Positions 9,453-18,543 of a DNA stretch of 64,000 nt are shown here, piece after piece. Within the stretch, counting starts at the first letter, position 1; every line of letters begins with the position of its first letter. The stretch is taken from positions 62,001 through 126,000 of the forward strand of contig JAHHHM010000010.1 in assembly GCA_019359355.1 (NCBI GenBank), written 5' to 3'. The notes under the pieces were generated by a model. That model was not told where the DNA came from. It was given only the letters and a program-made list of their open reading frames with translations, and did not search any database. The translations under genes and the position numbers were made by a program. This DNA comes from Microcoleus vaginatus WJT46-NPBG5. GTDB taxonomy: Bacteria; Cyanobacteriota; Cyanobacteriia; Cyanobacteriales; Oscillatoriaceae.

Positions 9453-10508
9453 ATGTCTGACACTCTAACTAAACTCGCCTATCAAAGTTTTCAACAGGGC
9501 AAAACTTACTTTGGTCTAGCTCATAAAGCGATCAGTTTGCAATTGCTGAACTTGGTTAGTCCTTCTAAACAAAAGACTCAACCCATCCATCCAGAACTGT
9601 TACTAAAACTTCAACAAAGATTTAATCAACTGCTTGACAAAGACTGGCAGGATGCCGAACAAGGGGTATATCCTTCCAGCTTGCTGTTTGATAATCCTTG
9701 GGAAGACTTTTTCCGCTACTATCCGGTGATTTTATTGGAGATGCCGCAAATCTGGGAACGCGCAACCCAACAAAAACATCAGGATTTTTCTCCAGACATT
9801 AAAACAGAAGGTTATCCCAGCTACTACCTGCAAAATTTTCATCACCAAACGGACGGATATTTAAGTGATATGTCCGCCAATTTGTATGACGTGCAGGTGG
9901 AAATTTTATTTAATGGTGCGGCTGATGCTATGCGCCGGCGAATTCTGGCACCGTTAAAGCAAGGACTGCAAGCGTTTAGTTCCATCCCACCCCAGCAAAT
10001 CCGGGTTTTAGATGTGGCTTGCGGGACTGCGCGCACCCTAAAATTCATTCGAGGCACCCTGCCGGAAGCCTCCCTGTTTGGGACGGATCTCTCACCGGCT
10101 TACCTCCGCAAGGCAAATCAGTTACTCTCGGAAAATCCGGGAGAACTGCCGCAACTCCTACAAGCCAATGCAGAGGAGTTACCCTACCTGGATAACTACT
10201 TCCACGCATTGACTTGCGTTTTTCTGTTCCATGAGTTGCCGGCACAGGCGCGGCAGCAGGTAATTGAGGAATGCTTCAGGGTGACAAAACCGGGCGGCGT
10301 CTTTGTGGTCTGCGACTCAATTCAGGTGAGCGATTCTCCTGATTTTATGCCGATGATGGAAAACTTCCCAGCTATGTTTCACGAACCTTACTACCGGCAC
10401 TACACAACCGATGATTTGGTAGAACGTCTGGAAAAAGCAGGGTTCACGAATATCACCACGGAAGTTCACATGGTGAGCAAATACTGGATCGCCCACAAAC
10501 CATCCTGA
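9453..10508 (+). CDS. Class I SAM-dependent methyltransferase
   Basis: 351 residues. The C-terminal half is a Rossmann-type methyltransferase with the SAM-binding motif I VLDVACGTARTL at about 185-196, the acidic strand-2 end FGTDLSPAYL, and the later motif ALTCVFLFHELP followed by FRVTKPGGVFVVCDS. The first ~150 residues are not a recognised domain; they are basic and aromatic-rich and may bind the substrate. The substrate cannot be told from sequence; quinone or pigment methylation are among the possibilities. It is transcribed alone between the glnA terminator and the YbjN-like gene. Confidence 0.8.
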   Translation: MSDTLTKLAYQSFQQGKTYFGLAHKAISLQLLNLVSPSKQKTQPIHPELLLKLQQRFNQLLDKDWQDAEQGVYPSSLLFDNPWEDFFRYYPVILLEMPQIWERATQQKHQDFSPDIKTEGYPSYYLQNFHHQTDGYLSDMSANLYDVQVEILFNGAADAMRRRILAPLKQGLQAFSSIPPQQIRVLDVACGTARTLKFIRGTLPEASLFGTDLSPAYLRKANQLLSENPGELPQLLQANAEELPYLDNYFHALTCVFLFHELPAQARQQVIEECFRVTKPGGVFVVCDSIQVSDSPDFMPMMENFPAMFHEPYYRHYTTDDLVERLEKAGFTNITTEVHMVSKYWIAHKPS

Positions 10509-10676
10509 GTGAAAAGTGAGCGGGATTAAGGGTTCGTGGGGGCGAGTTCATGGGATTCGCGCCCCACACTTGATCTACTAATGCCTTAAGAAAAAGTCAG
10601 TATCACTGGCTGAGAAGACCACTCACACGCGATACTGTTGCTTTAGGGACACCTTAACAGAGGAGGAGAGACTTGT

Positions 10677-11177
10677 ATGACGACCAGTGAGCAAAATTTG
10701 CAAGCGGTTTCCGCTCAAAGCCCGTCAACTGAAGATATCATCACCAACAAGCTGGTTGAAGATGCGACGACCATCAATCTTATCGGGGAGATTGAAACGG
10801 TTGTCAGCAGTATGGCCATCGATCAAAAGGTGATGGTTGCCCAAAGCGAAGAGGGTCATCTTTGGAAGTTTAACTACGGTAGCGTTGAAGTGTTTGTGCA
10901 ACTCACCGGCACGACCGATGATGACACCTTAAGCGTTTGGTCATTTGTGATGCAACTGCCGGCGAAAAACGAACCGCAGTTAATGCGGAAGCTATTAGAA
11001 ATGAACGCATCAGCCACATTGGAATCCCGCTTCGGCATCGTTAACGATCAGGTTGTGGTGATTGCAACGCGAACGGTAGCAGACCTGTCACCGACAGAAA
11101 TTTCTAGAACGATTACAATTGTGGCGACAATCGCAGACGAAAACGACGACGCGTTGCAAGCGGAATACGGGCAATAG
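10677..11177 (+). CDS. YbjN-domain protein
   Basis: 166-residue soluble protein of the YbjN / secretion-chaperone-like fold. The pattern is alternating strands (LWKFNYGSVEVFVQL, LSVWSFVMQLP) then a helix LMRKLLEMNASATLESRF and the final VVVIATRTVADLSPTEISRTI. A strong Shine-Dalgarno AGGAGGAG lies just upstream of the ATG. No enzymatic motif is visible; members are generally thought to assist or regulate other proteins. It is probably monocistronic. Confidence 0.7.
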   Translation: MTTSEQNLQAVSAQSPSTEDIITNKLVEDATTINLIGEIETVVSSMAIDQKVMVAQSEEGHLWKFNYGSVEVFVQLTGTTDDDTLSVWSFVMQLPAKNEPQLMRKLLEMNASATLESRFGIVNDQVVVIATRTVADLSPTEISRTITIVATIADENDDALQAEYGQ

Positions 11178-11271
11178 TTAATAGGGCATGGGGCATGGGG
11201 AATTGGGAATTTTCTACATTGTTTTCACCCACTCTCCCCGTCTCCCACTCTCTGCCTTAATCGCGACTTAA
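11178..11271. repeat. Short GGGCATG repeat and CTCCCAC-rich spacer
   Basis: The spacer contains GGGCATGGGGCATGGGG at 11184-11200 followed by CCCACTCTCC-type words. The same GGGCATGGGG motif recurs at 53865-53884, and the CTCCCACT words recur upstream of glnA. These look like dispersed intergenic simple repeats. Confidence 0.6.
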
Positions 11272-12018
11272 ATGTTAAAAACCTACAGTTCTGCCTCTGC
11301 CCCTTCTTGGCGTTTAATCCCGCTGCTGCAAGCGTCTGGGAACGTTCAGATGGCAATTGATCGTTGGTTGCTGCAACAGCACGGTGCAGGCTTGCATCCG
11401 CCGACTTTACGGTTTTACACAATGTCGCCGCCGGCGCTTTCTCTGGGATATCATCAACATCGGTGGCCGGAATTTTGGCAACACATCGAGTGGCAAGGGA
11501 TGCCGGTGGATGTGGTGCGGCGTCCCACCGGCGGGCGGGCAGTGCTGCATCAGGGAGATTTAACCTATGCGCTGGTGACTTCAGGATTAACCGGCAGCCG
11601 TATTCAAGCGTATCAAGCAATTTGTGAATTTTTGATTGCCGGTTGGCGATCGCTGGGTATTGAGTTGCACTATGGGGATGCTGGGCGCAGTTATATCCAC
11701 AACCCCAATTGTTTTGGCAATGCCACCGGCGCAGATTTAGTCACAGATGCGGGTGTTAAGTTAATTGGCAGTGCTCAGTTAAGACGCGAGGGCGCAATTT
11801 TGCAGCATGGATCGATGCGGCTAAAACCGGATACTAACCTGTTTTCTCAAGTATTTGGCGAAGAAGCAACACCGGCAGCTTTATCCCTCAATATGCCAAT
11901 TGAAACGATTATCAATGCGTTGGTTGCGGCTGCCGGTTGCTGTTTTGGGGTTGAGTTGGTGATGCAGCCGTTAACGGAGGCTGAGTGGCAAGAGATTCAT
12001 CAATTAGTTCGCGTCTAA
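11272..12018 (+). CDS. Lipoate/octanoate transferase, LipM-like
   Basis: 248-residue member of the biotin/lipoate protein ligase (BPL_LplA_LipB) fold. Motifs are RRPTGGRAVLH at 83-93, the lysine in GVKLIGSAQ (Lys163) and ILQHGSM. A cysteine (Cys147, in NPNCFGN) occupies the position expected for the acyl-thioester cysteine of LipM-type octanoyltransferases, and the large C-terminal accessory domain of LplA ligases is absent. I infer octanoyl transfer from acyl-ACP to lipoyl domains of pyruvate dehydrogenase or glycine cleavage; ligase activity is not excluded. Its 3' end overlaps the convergent argF by 15 bp. Confidence 0.75.
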   Translation: MLKTYSSASAPSWRLIPLLQASGNVQMAIDRWLLQQHGAGLHPPTLRFYTMSPPALSLGYHQHRWPEFWQHIEWQGMPVDVVRRPTGGRAVLHQGDLTYALVTSGLTGSRIQAYQAICEFLIAGWRSLGIELHYGDAGRSYIHNPNCFGNATGADLVTDAGVKLIGSAQLRREGAILQHGSMRLKPDTNLFSQVFGEEATPAALSLNMPIETIINALVAAAGCCFGVELVMQPLTEAEWQEIHQLVRV

Positions 12019-12924
12019 CACACTTGCCAACAAAGCCTTTTGCGCGTGCATTCGGTTCTCTGCCTGATCCCAAACCCGCGAATGAGAACCTTCCATGACT
12101 TCATCAGTAATTTCTTCTCCCCGATGTGCCGGCAGGCAATGCAAGACAATCGCATCTTTATCGGCATAACTTAAGAGCTGTTCGTTGAGCTGGTAAGGTT
12201 GAAACAGCGGAACGCGATCCTTTGCTTGTTCCTCTTGCCCCATACTCGCCCAAACATCGGTGTATAACACTTGGCTGCCGGTGGCTGCGGCTACGGGATC
12301 ATTGGTAATCGTCACTTCACATTTGTCCCCAGCAAGTGTCCGCGCCTGTTCTACAACGGCGTCTGCCGGCATAAAGTCTGCCGGTGTTGCCACTCTGATA
12401 TTCACCCCCGCCATTGCACAGCCTAGCAGCAGGGAGTTTGCCACGTTGTTGCCATCGCCTACATAAGTCAGGGTAATGCCTTTTAATGTGCCAAAACACT
12501 CCTGAACCGTCAGCAAATCGGCCAAAGCCTGACACGGATGCGCTTGGTCACTCAGGGCATTGATCACCGGAATATTTGCATAGTCTGCAAAGGTTTGCAA
12601 ATCCGCTTGAGCGAAGGTGCGAATGGCCAAAACGTCTAGATAGCGGTCTAAAACCCGTGCAGTATCGATCAGCGGTTCTCCTCGACTCACCTGAGTCACG
12701 CTGGGGTTGAGATCCATGACTTGGCCTCCCAACTGGTACATCGCCACAGAAAAGCTAACGCGCGTCCGAGTTGAAGCTTTATAGAACAATAAACCCAAAA
12801 CTTTATTACACTGCCGGTTAATTTTTCCCGCTTTCATCTGTGCCGCCAGTTGCAGGAGTTCCTCTAATTCTCCATTGCTGAGGTCTGCCAAACTCAATAA
12901 ATCGCGTCCTTTTAATGTTTCCAT
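12004..12924 (-). CDS. argF: Ornithine carbamoyltransferase
   Basis: Condenses carbamoyl phosphate with ornithine to citrulline in arginine synthesis. Contains the carbamoyl-phosphate site KASTRTRVSF, HPCQALADLLT, the ornithine-binding loop VWASMGQEEQ and the catalytic HCLPAHRGEEI. The frame extends to 12984, but GAGGAGG lies 6 bases before the ATG at 12924, giving METLKGRDLLSL and 306 residues, the usual length; this start is preferred. The stop overlaps the end of the LipM-like gene, so the two transcripts converge. Confidence 0.95.
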   Translation of the reverse strand: METLKGRDLLSLADLSNGELEELLQLAAQMKAGKINRQCNKVLGLLFYKASTRTRVSFSVAMYQLGGQVMDLNPSVTQVSRGEPLIDTARVLDRYLDVLAIRTFAQADLQTFADYANIPVINALSDQAHPCQALADLLTVQECFGTLKGITLTYVGDGNNVANSLLLGCAMAGVNIRVATPADFMPADAVVEQARTLAGDKCEVTITNDPVAAATGSQVLYTDVWASMGQEEQAKDRVPLFQPYQLNEQLLSYADKDAIVLHCLPAHRGEEITDEVMEGSHSRVWDQAENRMHAQKALLASVLDAN

Positions 12925-13215
12925 GCTCATCCTCCTCACTCCCTCCAGTAGATGCAATGGCGCGATTTCCAGCAGGTGCCTCAACCCCTGCCCGGATTCG
13001 CTGATCTGTCGATTGTCTTAAAAAGCTAGCAGATTTTTTCGCTTACAGACTAGCCGGCTGTCTGTTTCGTCATGTACTCTTAAAATTTTGATAGGGTTCC
13101 TTAAGGCGAAGCTTCTTCTCTTTTTAACAGGAGCCGGCAAAGCGTTTTTCCCATTAATTTCCTCGCTCGGAGAATTGTCAGCGTCTGTCACTAAAAAAAT
13201 TAAATAGAGAAGGGT

Positions 13216-13629
13216 TTAATTTTTAGTAGTCACATCGTTTTTTTCACGATTTTTAACTTCTATCAATTCTTTAACTTGAATTAAAATTTGATCTAATCCA
13301 GCATCTTTTGCTAAAAAATCGTCAGCTTGCAAACACAGCTTCTGACCAGCTTCTCTATCGTTTTGGCTAATAAATCCACTGGCTAGCACTAATATTGGCG
13401 GATTTTCTAAGGTTTTTTTGAGATGAGCAATAATCTCACTGCCGCTAATTTTTGGTTCAAATTTAGCTCTAGGAATTGAGAAATCTACAATTGCCAAGTC
13501 AAATTGACTCGCTTTACTTAAAAAATTTTCTACCTCAAGAAATATAGAAACTTCAAATTCTTTTCTAAAATACCGCTGGATTGCCAAACACCAATATTCA
13601 TCATCATCGAGAACGGCAACCTTATACAT
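13216..13629 (-). CDS. Single-domain response regulator (CheY-like)
   Basis: 137 residues with only a receiver domain: acidic pocket DDDE at 8-11, phospho-acceptor Asp49 in AIVDFSIP and the conserved Lys108 in DDFLAKD. The position usually Thr/Ser after the fourth strand reads LVLASGF. I use the ATG at 13629 because MYKVAVLDDD is the natural receiver start and GAAGG / AAGGA lie before it; an in-frame extension to 13662 is possible. With no output domain it probably acts in a phosphorelay or by protein contact. It is on the strand of the next regulator and the bilin-type kinase. Confidence 0.82.
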   Translation of the reverse strand: MYKVAVLDDDEYWCLAIQRYFRKEFEVSIFLEVENFLSKASQFDLAIVDFSIPRAKFEPKISGSEIIAHLKKTLENPPILVLASGFISQNDREAGQKLCLQADDFLAKDAGLDQILIQVKELIEVKNREKNDVTTKN

Positions 13630-13921
13630 TTTCCTTATTACCTTCTTTGATTGATGATACAAACGTCGAATTCTAACGCATAGTTCTTTAAATTGTTACA
13701 TATAATGCGCGGTCAAAAATCGGCAAAAATTTAAAAAAATATTAAAGTCATCGGCTAGCACTCAATGCAACCAGCAGCTAAAAGCAAAGTCGTTGTGTTA
13801 GATTTCTCGGTTGCGGCAGTTTACCTTTACCTAGCATCCTATTGCTTTACATGCTTCTATTAAACTCAACGGTTGTTGACGCTCTACCAAGCCTAGCATC
13901 AGGCGCAGCGACTTCCAGCCT
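13630..13921. other. Intergenic region between two regulators
   Basis: About 290 bp between two receiver genes on the same strand. A 32-codon frame starts at 13765 on the plus strand with a hydrophobic C-terminus, but it has no ribosome site and is not called. No terminator was found. Confidence 0.5.
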
Positions 13922-14317
13922 CTAAGTTTTTTTGGTGAGCTGCGCGATTAATTCTAAAAGCGCCTCATAATCTGTGATGGGCTTGGTACAAAAATCATTC
14001 GCGTGGGAAATTGACAACAGGGTTTGTCGCTCTGTCAACATAGCATAGGCGGTAACAATAATAATCGGAATATGGGAGGTTGAGGGTTGAGTTTTGAGGA
14101 GGCGAGACAAGTCTGCCCCACTAACTTCTTGCCCTTCCCAAAATGCCCCCGGCAGGTTGACATCCATAAGCACGATGTCTATATCTCCAGATTGACATTG
14201 CTTGAAAATTTCAACTGGATTGTCTGTAATGGAAACGTGATGCCCTCCCATGCGTTGAATTAATTTGGCCGTTCCTTTGGCCAAGAGGTAATCATCATCT
14301 ACGAGTAAAATGTTCAC
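13922..14317 (-). CDS. Single-domain response regulator
   Basis: CheY-like receiver that ends without an output domain. The start is taken as GTG at 14317 because GAGG lies six bases upstream and VNILLVDDDYLL is the usual receiver beginning; a TTG at 14353 would add 12 residues. Numbered from the GTG, the acidic pair is followed by phospho-acceptor Asp52 in VLMDVNLPG, Thr in IIVTAYAM and Lys112 in FCTKPI. A short insertion GAFWEGQEVSGA follows the Asp. It lies 74 bp downstream of the 717-residue kinase on the same strand and is its likely partner. Confidence 0.85.
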   Translation of the reverse strand: MNILLVDDDYLLAKGTAKLIQRMGGHHVSITDNPVEIFKQCQSGDIDIVLMDVNLPGAFWEGQEVSGADLSRLLKTQPSTSHIPIIIVTAYAMLTERQTLLSISHANDFCTKPITDYEALLELIAQLTKKT

Positions 14318-14391
14318 TCGGCACCTCTGCAATTGTTGCTGGACTGGAATCAATCGGTTTTCCCTGAATTACAGGGGGTGATTGTGGCATC

Positions 14392-16545
14392 CTACATCCA
14401 GGGTAAAGTGAAAGCAACAGTGGTGCCGTGCCCCAAACCAGCGCTTTCCAGCCAAATTTGACCGCCCATTAGTTCAGCCAAACGTTTGCAGACGGTTAAA
14501 CCTAAGCCGGTGCCGCCATAGCGCCTTTTAATTGAGCCATCTCCTTGAACAAATGGTTCAAATAGCAAATTCGCTTGGGTGCTGTCGATGCCGATGCCGG
14601 TGTCAGCGACTGAAATTTCAGCAAATTGCCGGGAAAATGGCTCTGGTGCCCCAGCAGTGGGGGAGAAACCGGCGCTGAGTCGTTTGATAGCCCGAATGCG
14701 AACCTCGCCGGTGCTGGTAAATTTAAAGGCATTGGAAAGAAGATTTATCAGGATTTGCCGGAGTTTGACTTTGTCAGCCCAGAGGCTTTCCACCTCACAC
14801 TCAACGATCAGGGGAATCTTCTTACACCGGCTGTCAATACTGAACATCCGCGTGAGTTCTTCAAGTAAGGGCGGCAGACTGACTCGCTCAAAGTTAAGAT
14901 TCATCCGACCGGCTTCTATCTTGGCAATATCCAACACATCGTTAATAATCGCAACCAAATTTTCCGCGGACTGATGGGCGACGTGGATATATTCTTTTAA
15001 CTCTTCTTCGCTGTCATAAAAGCCTTCTTTTAGGAGTTTCAAGTAATTGAGCGTTGAGGCAAGAGGTGTGCGTAATTCATGGCTGGTGGAGGAGAGAAAA
15101 TCCGATTTTAACCGGCTGGCTTCCTCGGCGGCAGCGCGGGCGGCATTGAGTTCTTGGTTTCGCATTTCCACTAACAGCCGGTGTTCCCGTTCCCACAAAT
15201 AAAGCCGGTTTTGCATCACCGCCATCGCCAAGTGAGTGCCCAAAGACTGCACCAGTTCCAGTTCGTCACGAGTCCACTCTGGGGCTTGACCGAGTTTTAA
15301 CTCTCGCCAAACTTCAAACGAATCACGTACTCTGGCTGTTCGTTCATCAGGGTTAAAACGACCCGCCCACAGGATATCCGTATCAATTTCGTTGCGGAAG
15401 AGGGTGAGACAACCGAGGGACTGTTGCCCGTAACGCAGGGGCATCACCAGCAAGCTGCGAATTGAGCCGGTGCGGAAACCGGGCGCGACCGGCTCTAGTA
15501 AAGGTTCTTGGTAAAGATCTCTGACAATGCGAACCGAGGCGATTGCTCGCGTTTGTCCGGAGAAGGCGTTGGAGTCAAATAGCCACTGATCGACCTCATC
15601 AGCAGTGGGTTGATATCCCACTCCCGCTAAGCTTTCTTGTGCCATCAAATGCTGCCAGAAGGCATGATATTCCAGCCAGATTGCTTTGCCGGTTTCCGAG
15701 GGTAAATCGGGTTGTTCGCCGATGGTGTAAAGTTCTGGCAGTGAGGCGGTGTCCATTGGATTGAGGTAAAGTCTGCCGCCGGCACAAGCAACAGATTTTA
15801 CGACTCTTCCTAGAACATTTTGCAGGATTTCTTGAATATTGAGGGGCGCGTGTAACAGTTTAGAAATTTGATTAATTAAAGTTTCTCGGCGTGCCTTGGT
15901 ACGAGCTTGCTCTAGCAGATTAGATTGGGAGATCGCAACTGATACTTGATCCGCGATCATCTGCACAATTTGCAAGTCTTCCGATGAGAAAGTTTTAGGA
16001 TCTACGTGATGGGAAACCAGCAACCCCCAGAGTTCTCCCTCGTGTAAAATCGGCACTACCAGAGACGAGTTTACCCCCATCCTTGTCAAGTATTCCACAT
16101 GACAAGGATCAACAGGTCGTTGTAGTACCTCTTCAATCGTTCTCGCTTGCACTTCTTCGATGGTCAAGCCGCCGGTGGTGTCTACAGAGTTGATACAGCT
16201 AAGGGTGATACGCTGGGCCGCAACATCCACAATTGAACGCACTCGTGCCTTAACAAATAGATCGCGGGCGTGGACGGGAATGTCGCTGGCAGGAAAGTGC
16301 AAACCTAAAAGTGATGGCAGACGATTCTCATAGATGGACTCGGCTATCACTTCGCCCGTGCCATCTTCATGAAATCGATAGACTTTCACCCGGTCGGTGT
16401 CGAGAAACAAGCGCATTTCTGCCACTGTTGCCGATAGAATTTCCGCTAACTCCAGAGATTGGCGGATGCGATTTGTCATCCGATTTAACAAACTTCCCTG
16501 AGTTAGGGCTTCACCTATATCCTTGTTTCTAGTTGAGGAACTCAT
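14392..16545 (-). CDS. Hybrid-type GAF histidine kinase with bilin-like GAF
   Basis: 717 residues, cytosolic. The first GAF (about 25-210) has phytochrome/cyanobacteriochrome hallmarks: VYRFHEDGTGEVIAES, FPASDIPVHAR at 84-94, and Cys148-His149 in DPCHVEYLTRMGV, where cyanobacterial phytochromes attach a linear tetrapyrrole, followed by GELWGLLVSHH. A second, divergent GAF (220-450) has no such cysteine. HisKA has His489 (SSTSHELRTPL), then HATPase with DTGIGI and GGTGLGLTV. There is no PAS or PHY domain beside the GAF, so a cyanobacteriochrome-like photosensor is inferred. It is followed by one, perhaps two, receiver genes. Confidence 0.88.
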   Translation of the reverse strand: MSSSTRNKDIGEALTQGSLLNRMTNRIRQSLELAEILSATVAEMRLFLDTDRVKVYRFHEDGTGEVIAESIYENRLPSLLGLHFPASDIPVHARDLFVKARVRSIVDVAAQRITLSCINSVDTTGGLTIEEVQARTIEEVLQRPVDPCHVEYLTRMGVNSSLVVPILHEGELWGLLVSHHVDPKTFSSEDLQIVQMIADQVSVAISQSNLLEQARTKARRETLINQISKLLHAPLNIQEILQNVLGRVVKSVACAGGRLYLNPMDTASLPELYTIGEQPDLPSETGKAIWLEYHAFWQHLMAQESLAGVGYQPTADEVDQWLFDSNAFSGQTRAIASVRIVRDLYQEPLLEPVAPGFRTGSIRSLLVMPLRYGQQSLGCLTLFRNEIDTDILWAGRFNPDERTARVRDSFEVWRELKLGQAPEWTRDELELVQSLGTHLAMAVMQNRLYLWEREHRLLVEMRNQELNAARAAAEEASRLKSDFLSSTSHELRTPLASTLNYLKLLKEGFYDSEEELKEYIHVAHQSAENLVAIINDVLDIAKIEAGRMNLNFERVSLPPLLEELTRMFSIDSRCKKIPLIVECEVESLWADKVKLRQILINLLSNAFKFTSTGEVRIRAIKRLSAGFSPTAGAPEPFSRQFAEISVADTGIGIDSTQANLLFEPFVQGDGSIKRRYGGTGLGLTVCKRLAELMGGQIWLESAGLGHGTTVAFTLPWM

Positions 16546-17508
16546 TTGTATGACTTTCTGCTATCCTGTAAATCAATTTTACTGTTTACTTTTCTAGGCA
16601 TTTAATAAGATTTCGTTTAGATTTGCAAAAATCTGATTCTAAAAACCGTGCCCCACTGATTGAAGCCATGTAAAAATTTTAGAAGATAACTCACTTTAAT
16701 CAAGCCGGTTAAATTTAACATAAGTTCTGAAAACGAGGCGTAGAGCATAGGGCTTTTTCCAGAAAAATTCCTAATAGAGAAGGGATAGGATACGAGCTAA
16801 AAAAGTCTTGTAGTTAGGTCTATCTGCCGACAGATGGCGGGTTGACAAGTGTTTTTGAGAAAATTCACCAACTGATGTATTCTTTTGTTAGAGGGTTTTA
16901 TATTTGCTCGCCTGTGGAGACTTAACATTTTAACGAAGTTGGTTAAAGTTTGAGTCGCTACGACGAGGCACGTCTCTGCAAGCCGATTGATCCATTAGGC
17001 CAAACCTGGCTTGAACCGGCTCGCTGAACAAGACCTTTGCATGGCTCCCTGACAAGCCCTTTCTCATTTGAATATCTACAATTTAGCTTTAATGGAGAAG
17101 AGATTGGTAACTTCCCGTGAGAAACTTCGGATTTCTCCTGCCTGAGTTGTTGGATTTCGGGTGTCAGCTTGTTGTTGCTTTTAAAAAGAGGGTAATAATT
17201 GTAAATAATTCTCCAGTTCTGAAAGCCCGAAAAATCTGTTTTGTGCATCTGCTGTATTCCTGGGGATATGGGTTTCAAGGAGGTTTTACAAGTTAGTAGG
17301 AATCACACCATTGATGGATAAGGAGTCAGAGAAAGTCACAGCAATCAAGAAGAGATACGAGATTTGGATAAACACCATTCGGTCTAGCAATCTTAATAAA
17401 TAAAGAATCGCTCCAAGCTTTTTAGGTCAGGAATGAATGGAAAAACCGGCGGCAATGCCACTGATTGGTTCCAACAGTCAAGATTATTGTGCCCAAAAAA
17501 AAAATTAA
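16546..17508. other. Long intergenic region
   Basis: 963 bp between the bilin-type kinase (minus strand) and the pentapeptide gene (plus strand), so it should hold divergent promoters. A perfect TTGACA is at 16842-16847 without a matching -10. A 106-codon minus frame at 16958-17278 has no ribosome site, hydrophobicity pattern or family resemblance and is not called. An A10 tract at 17495-17504 directly precedes the next start codon. Confidence 0.5.
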
Positions 17509-18063
17509 ATGGCTAACGAACGACATCTTGCGGTGCTTAAAGAAGGAACTGCCGGCTGGAATGCGTGGCGGTTAAAGTGCCACCCAAACTGCCCTGACTT
17601 GCGTAAAGCATTGTTACATCAGATGAACCTAGAAGGGGCGAATCTTCACTGTGCTGACTTGCGTGAGGCTAACCTGTGCTGCGCCAATCTTGCCGGTGCG
17701 AATTTAGCGGGGGCGAACTTGGTTGCAGCGGATCTGCGTCAGGCCAATTTAGCCGGCGCTAACCTAGCTGGGGCTAACTTGCTTTCGGTTGACCTGCGCG
17801 AGGCGAACTTAGCCGGCGCTAACTTGGTTGCCGCGAATTTGCGGATCGCGTATCTTCGTGGATCTGATATGCAGGGCGCAGATTTGCGGACGGCCAACTT
17901 GCACGGCGTTGATATGGCAAAAGTTAACCTTAGTGGCGCAGACTTGCGCGGGGCGGCCTTTACCACCACTAATCTTCTCGGTGCGAATCTCCAGGAAACC
18001 AAATTGGGTGAGGCCATCGCTGCCACCGGCAACCCGGAGGGCGGCACGCCTCAACTCGGTTAA
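17509..18063 (+). CDS. Pentapeptide-repeat protein
   Basis: 184 residues. After a non-repeat N-terminus (1-38) with Trp and Cys (GWNAWRLKCHPNCPDLR) come about 25 A(N/D)LXX pentapeptides, for example REANLAGANL and LAGANLAGANLL, which should fold as a right-handed quadrilateral beta-helix. Such proteins are abundant in cyanobacteria and mostly of unknown role; some mimic DNA or mediate protein contacts. There is no signal peptide. The start codon follows an A-rich tract without a clear Shine-Dalgarno. It lies between two sensor kinases but is on the strand of the LOV kinase. Confidence 0.9.
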   Translation: MANERHLAVLKEGTAGWNAWRLKCHPNCPDLRKALLHQMNLEGANLHCADLREANLCCANLAGANLAGANLVAADLRQANLAGANLAGANLLSVDLREANLAGANLVAANLRIAYLRGSDMQGADLRTANLHGVDMAKVNLSGADLRGAAFTTTNLLGANLQETKLGEAIAATGNPEGGTPQLG

Positions 18064-18543
18064 AAGCCACTCCTCCACTGCTTACCCCCACTGTGCAACA
18101 AACGACTTTCTAATTTGCCGGCTTACCTTCAGGTTAACACTTAAAATCATCCTAAAGGTAGAGTTTCTTTCAGGGTAAAACAGCATACGATGAGATGTCT
18201 AACTATAATGTTTTCTAAAACCAAAGAAACGCCTAGGCCGGCTCTACCAGCGAGAAGCCAAAACTGCTACAGGCTAACGCTCTACACTTTCAACTAACAC
18301 CACTAGATATTTGAATCGCCTTCCCTGCCCTTAATACAAAAGGATAAGCAGCCCTTAAAGCTACAAAGGGAAAGGTTTGAGTTGCATCTACCGAGTGCCG
18401 GCACTTTTGGGATTAAGGGTTCTGCACAATAGCTGTCAGTTATTATCCAACACAAGCACTCATCTTGAGTGGAAGTTTCTAACATCTTCACGCGCTCGGA
18501 AAATTTGCCCAGAATTTTTATACTTTTTTAATCGGATAGCCTC
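18064..18543. other. Intergenic region upstream of LOV kinase
   Basis: 480 bp. No ribosomal, tRNA or small protein gene was recognised. It should contain the promoter of the LOV kinase, but no convincing -35/-10 pair was found. Short frames on the minus strand lack support. Confidence 0.5.

Noticed and set aside
13765-13863. Short hydrophobic plus frame
   Set aside because: No ribosome site; the cysteine- and tyrosine-rich end is unlike known small subunits.
16958-17278. 106-codon minus frame
   Set aside because: No ribosome site, no domain or hydrophobicity pattern, and lies in a region expected to hold divergent promoters.
17739-18078. Long antisense frames in the pentapeptide gene
   Set aside because: Produced by the repetitive codon pattern of the pentapeptide repeats; the plus-strand product is clearly the gene.
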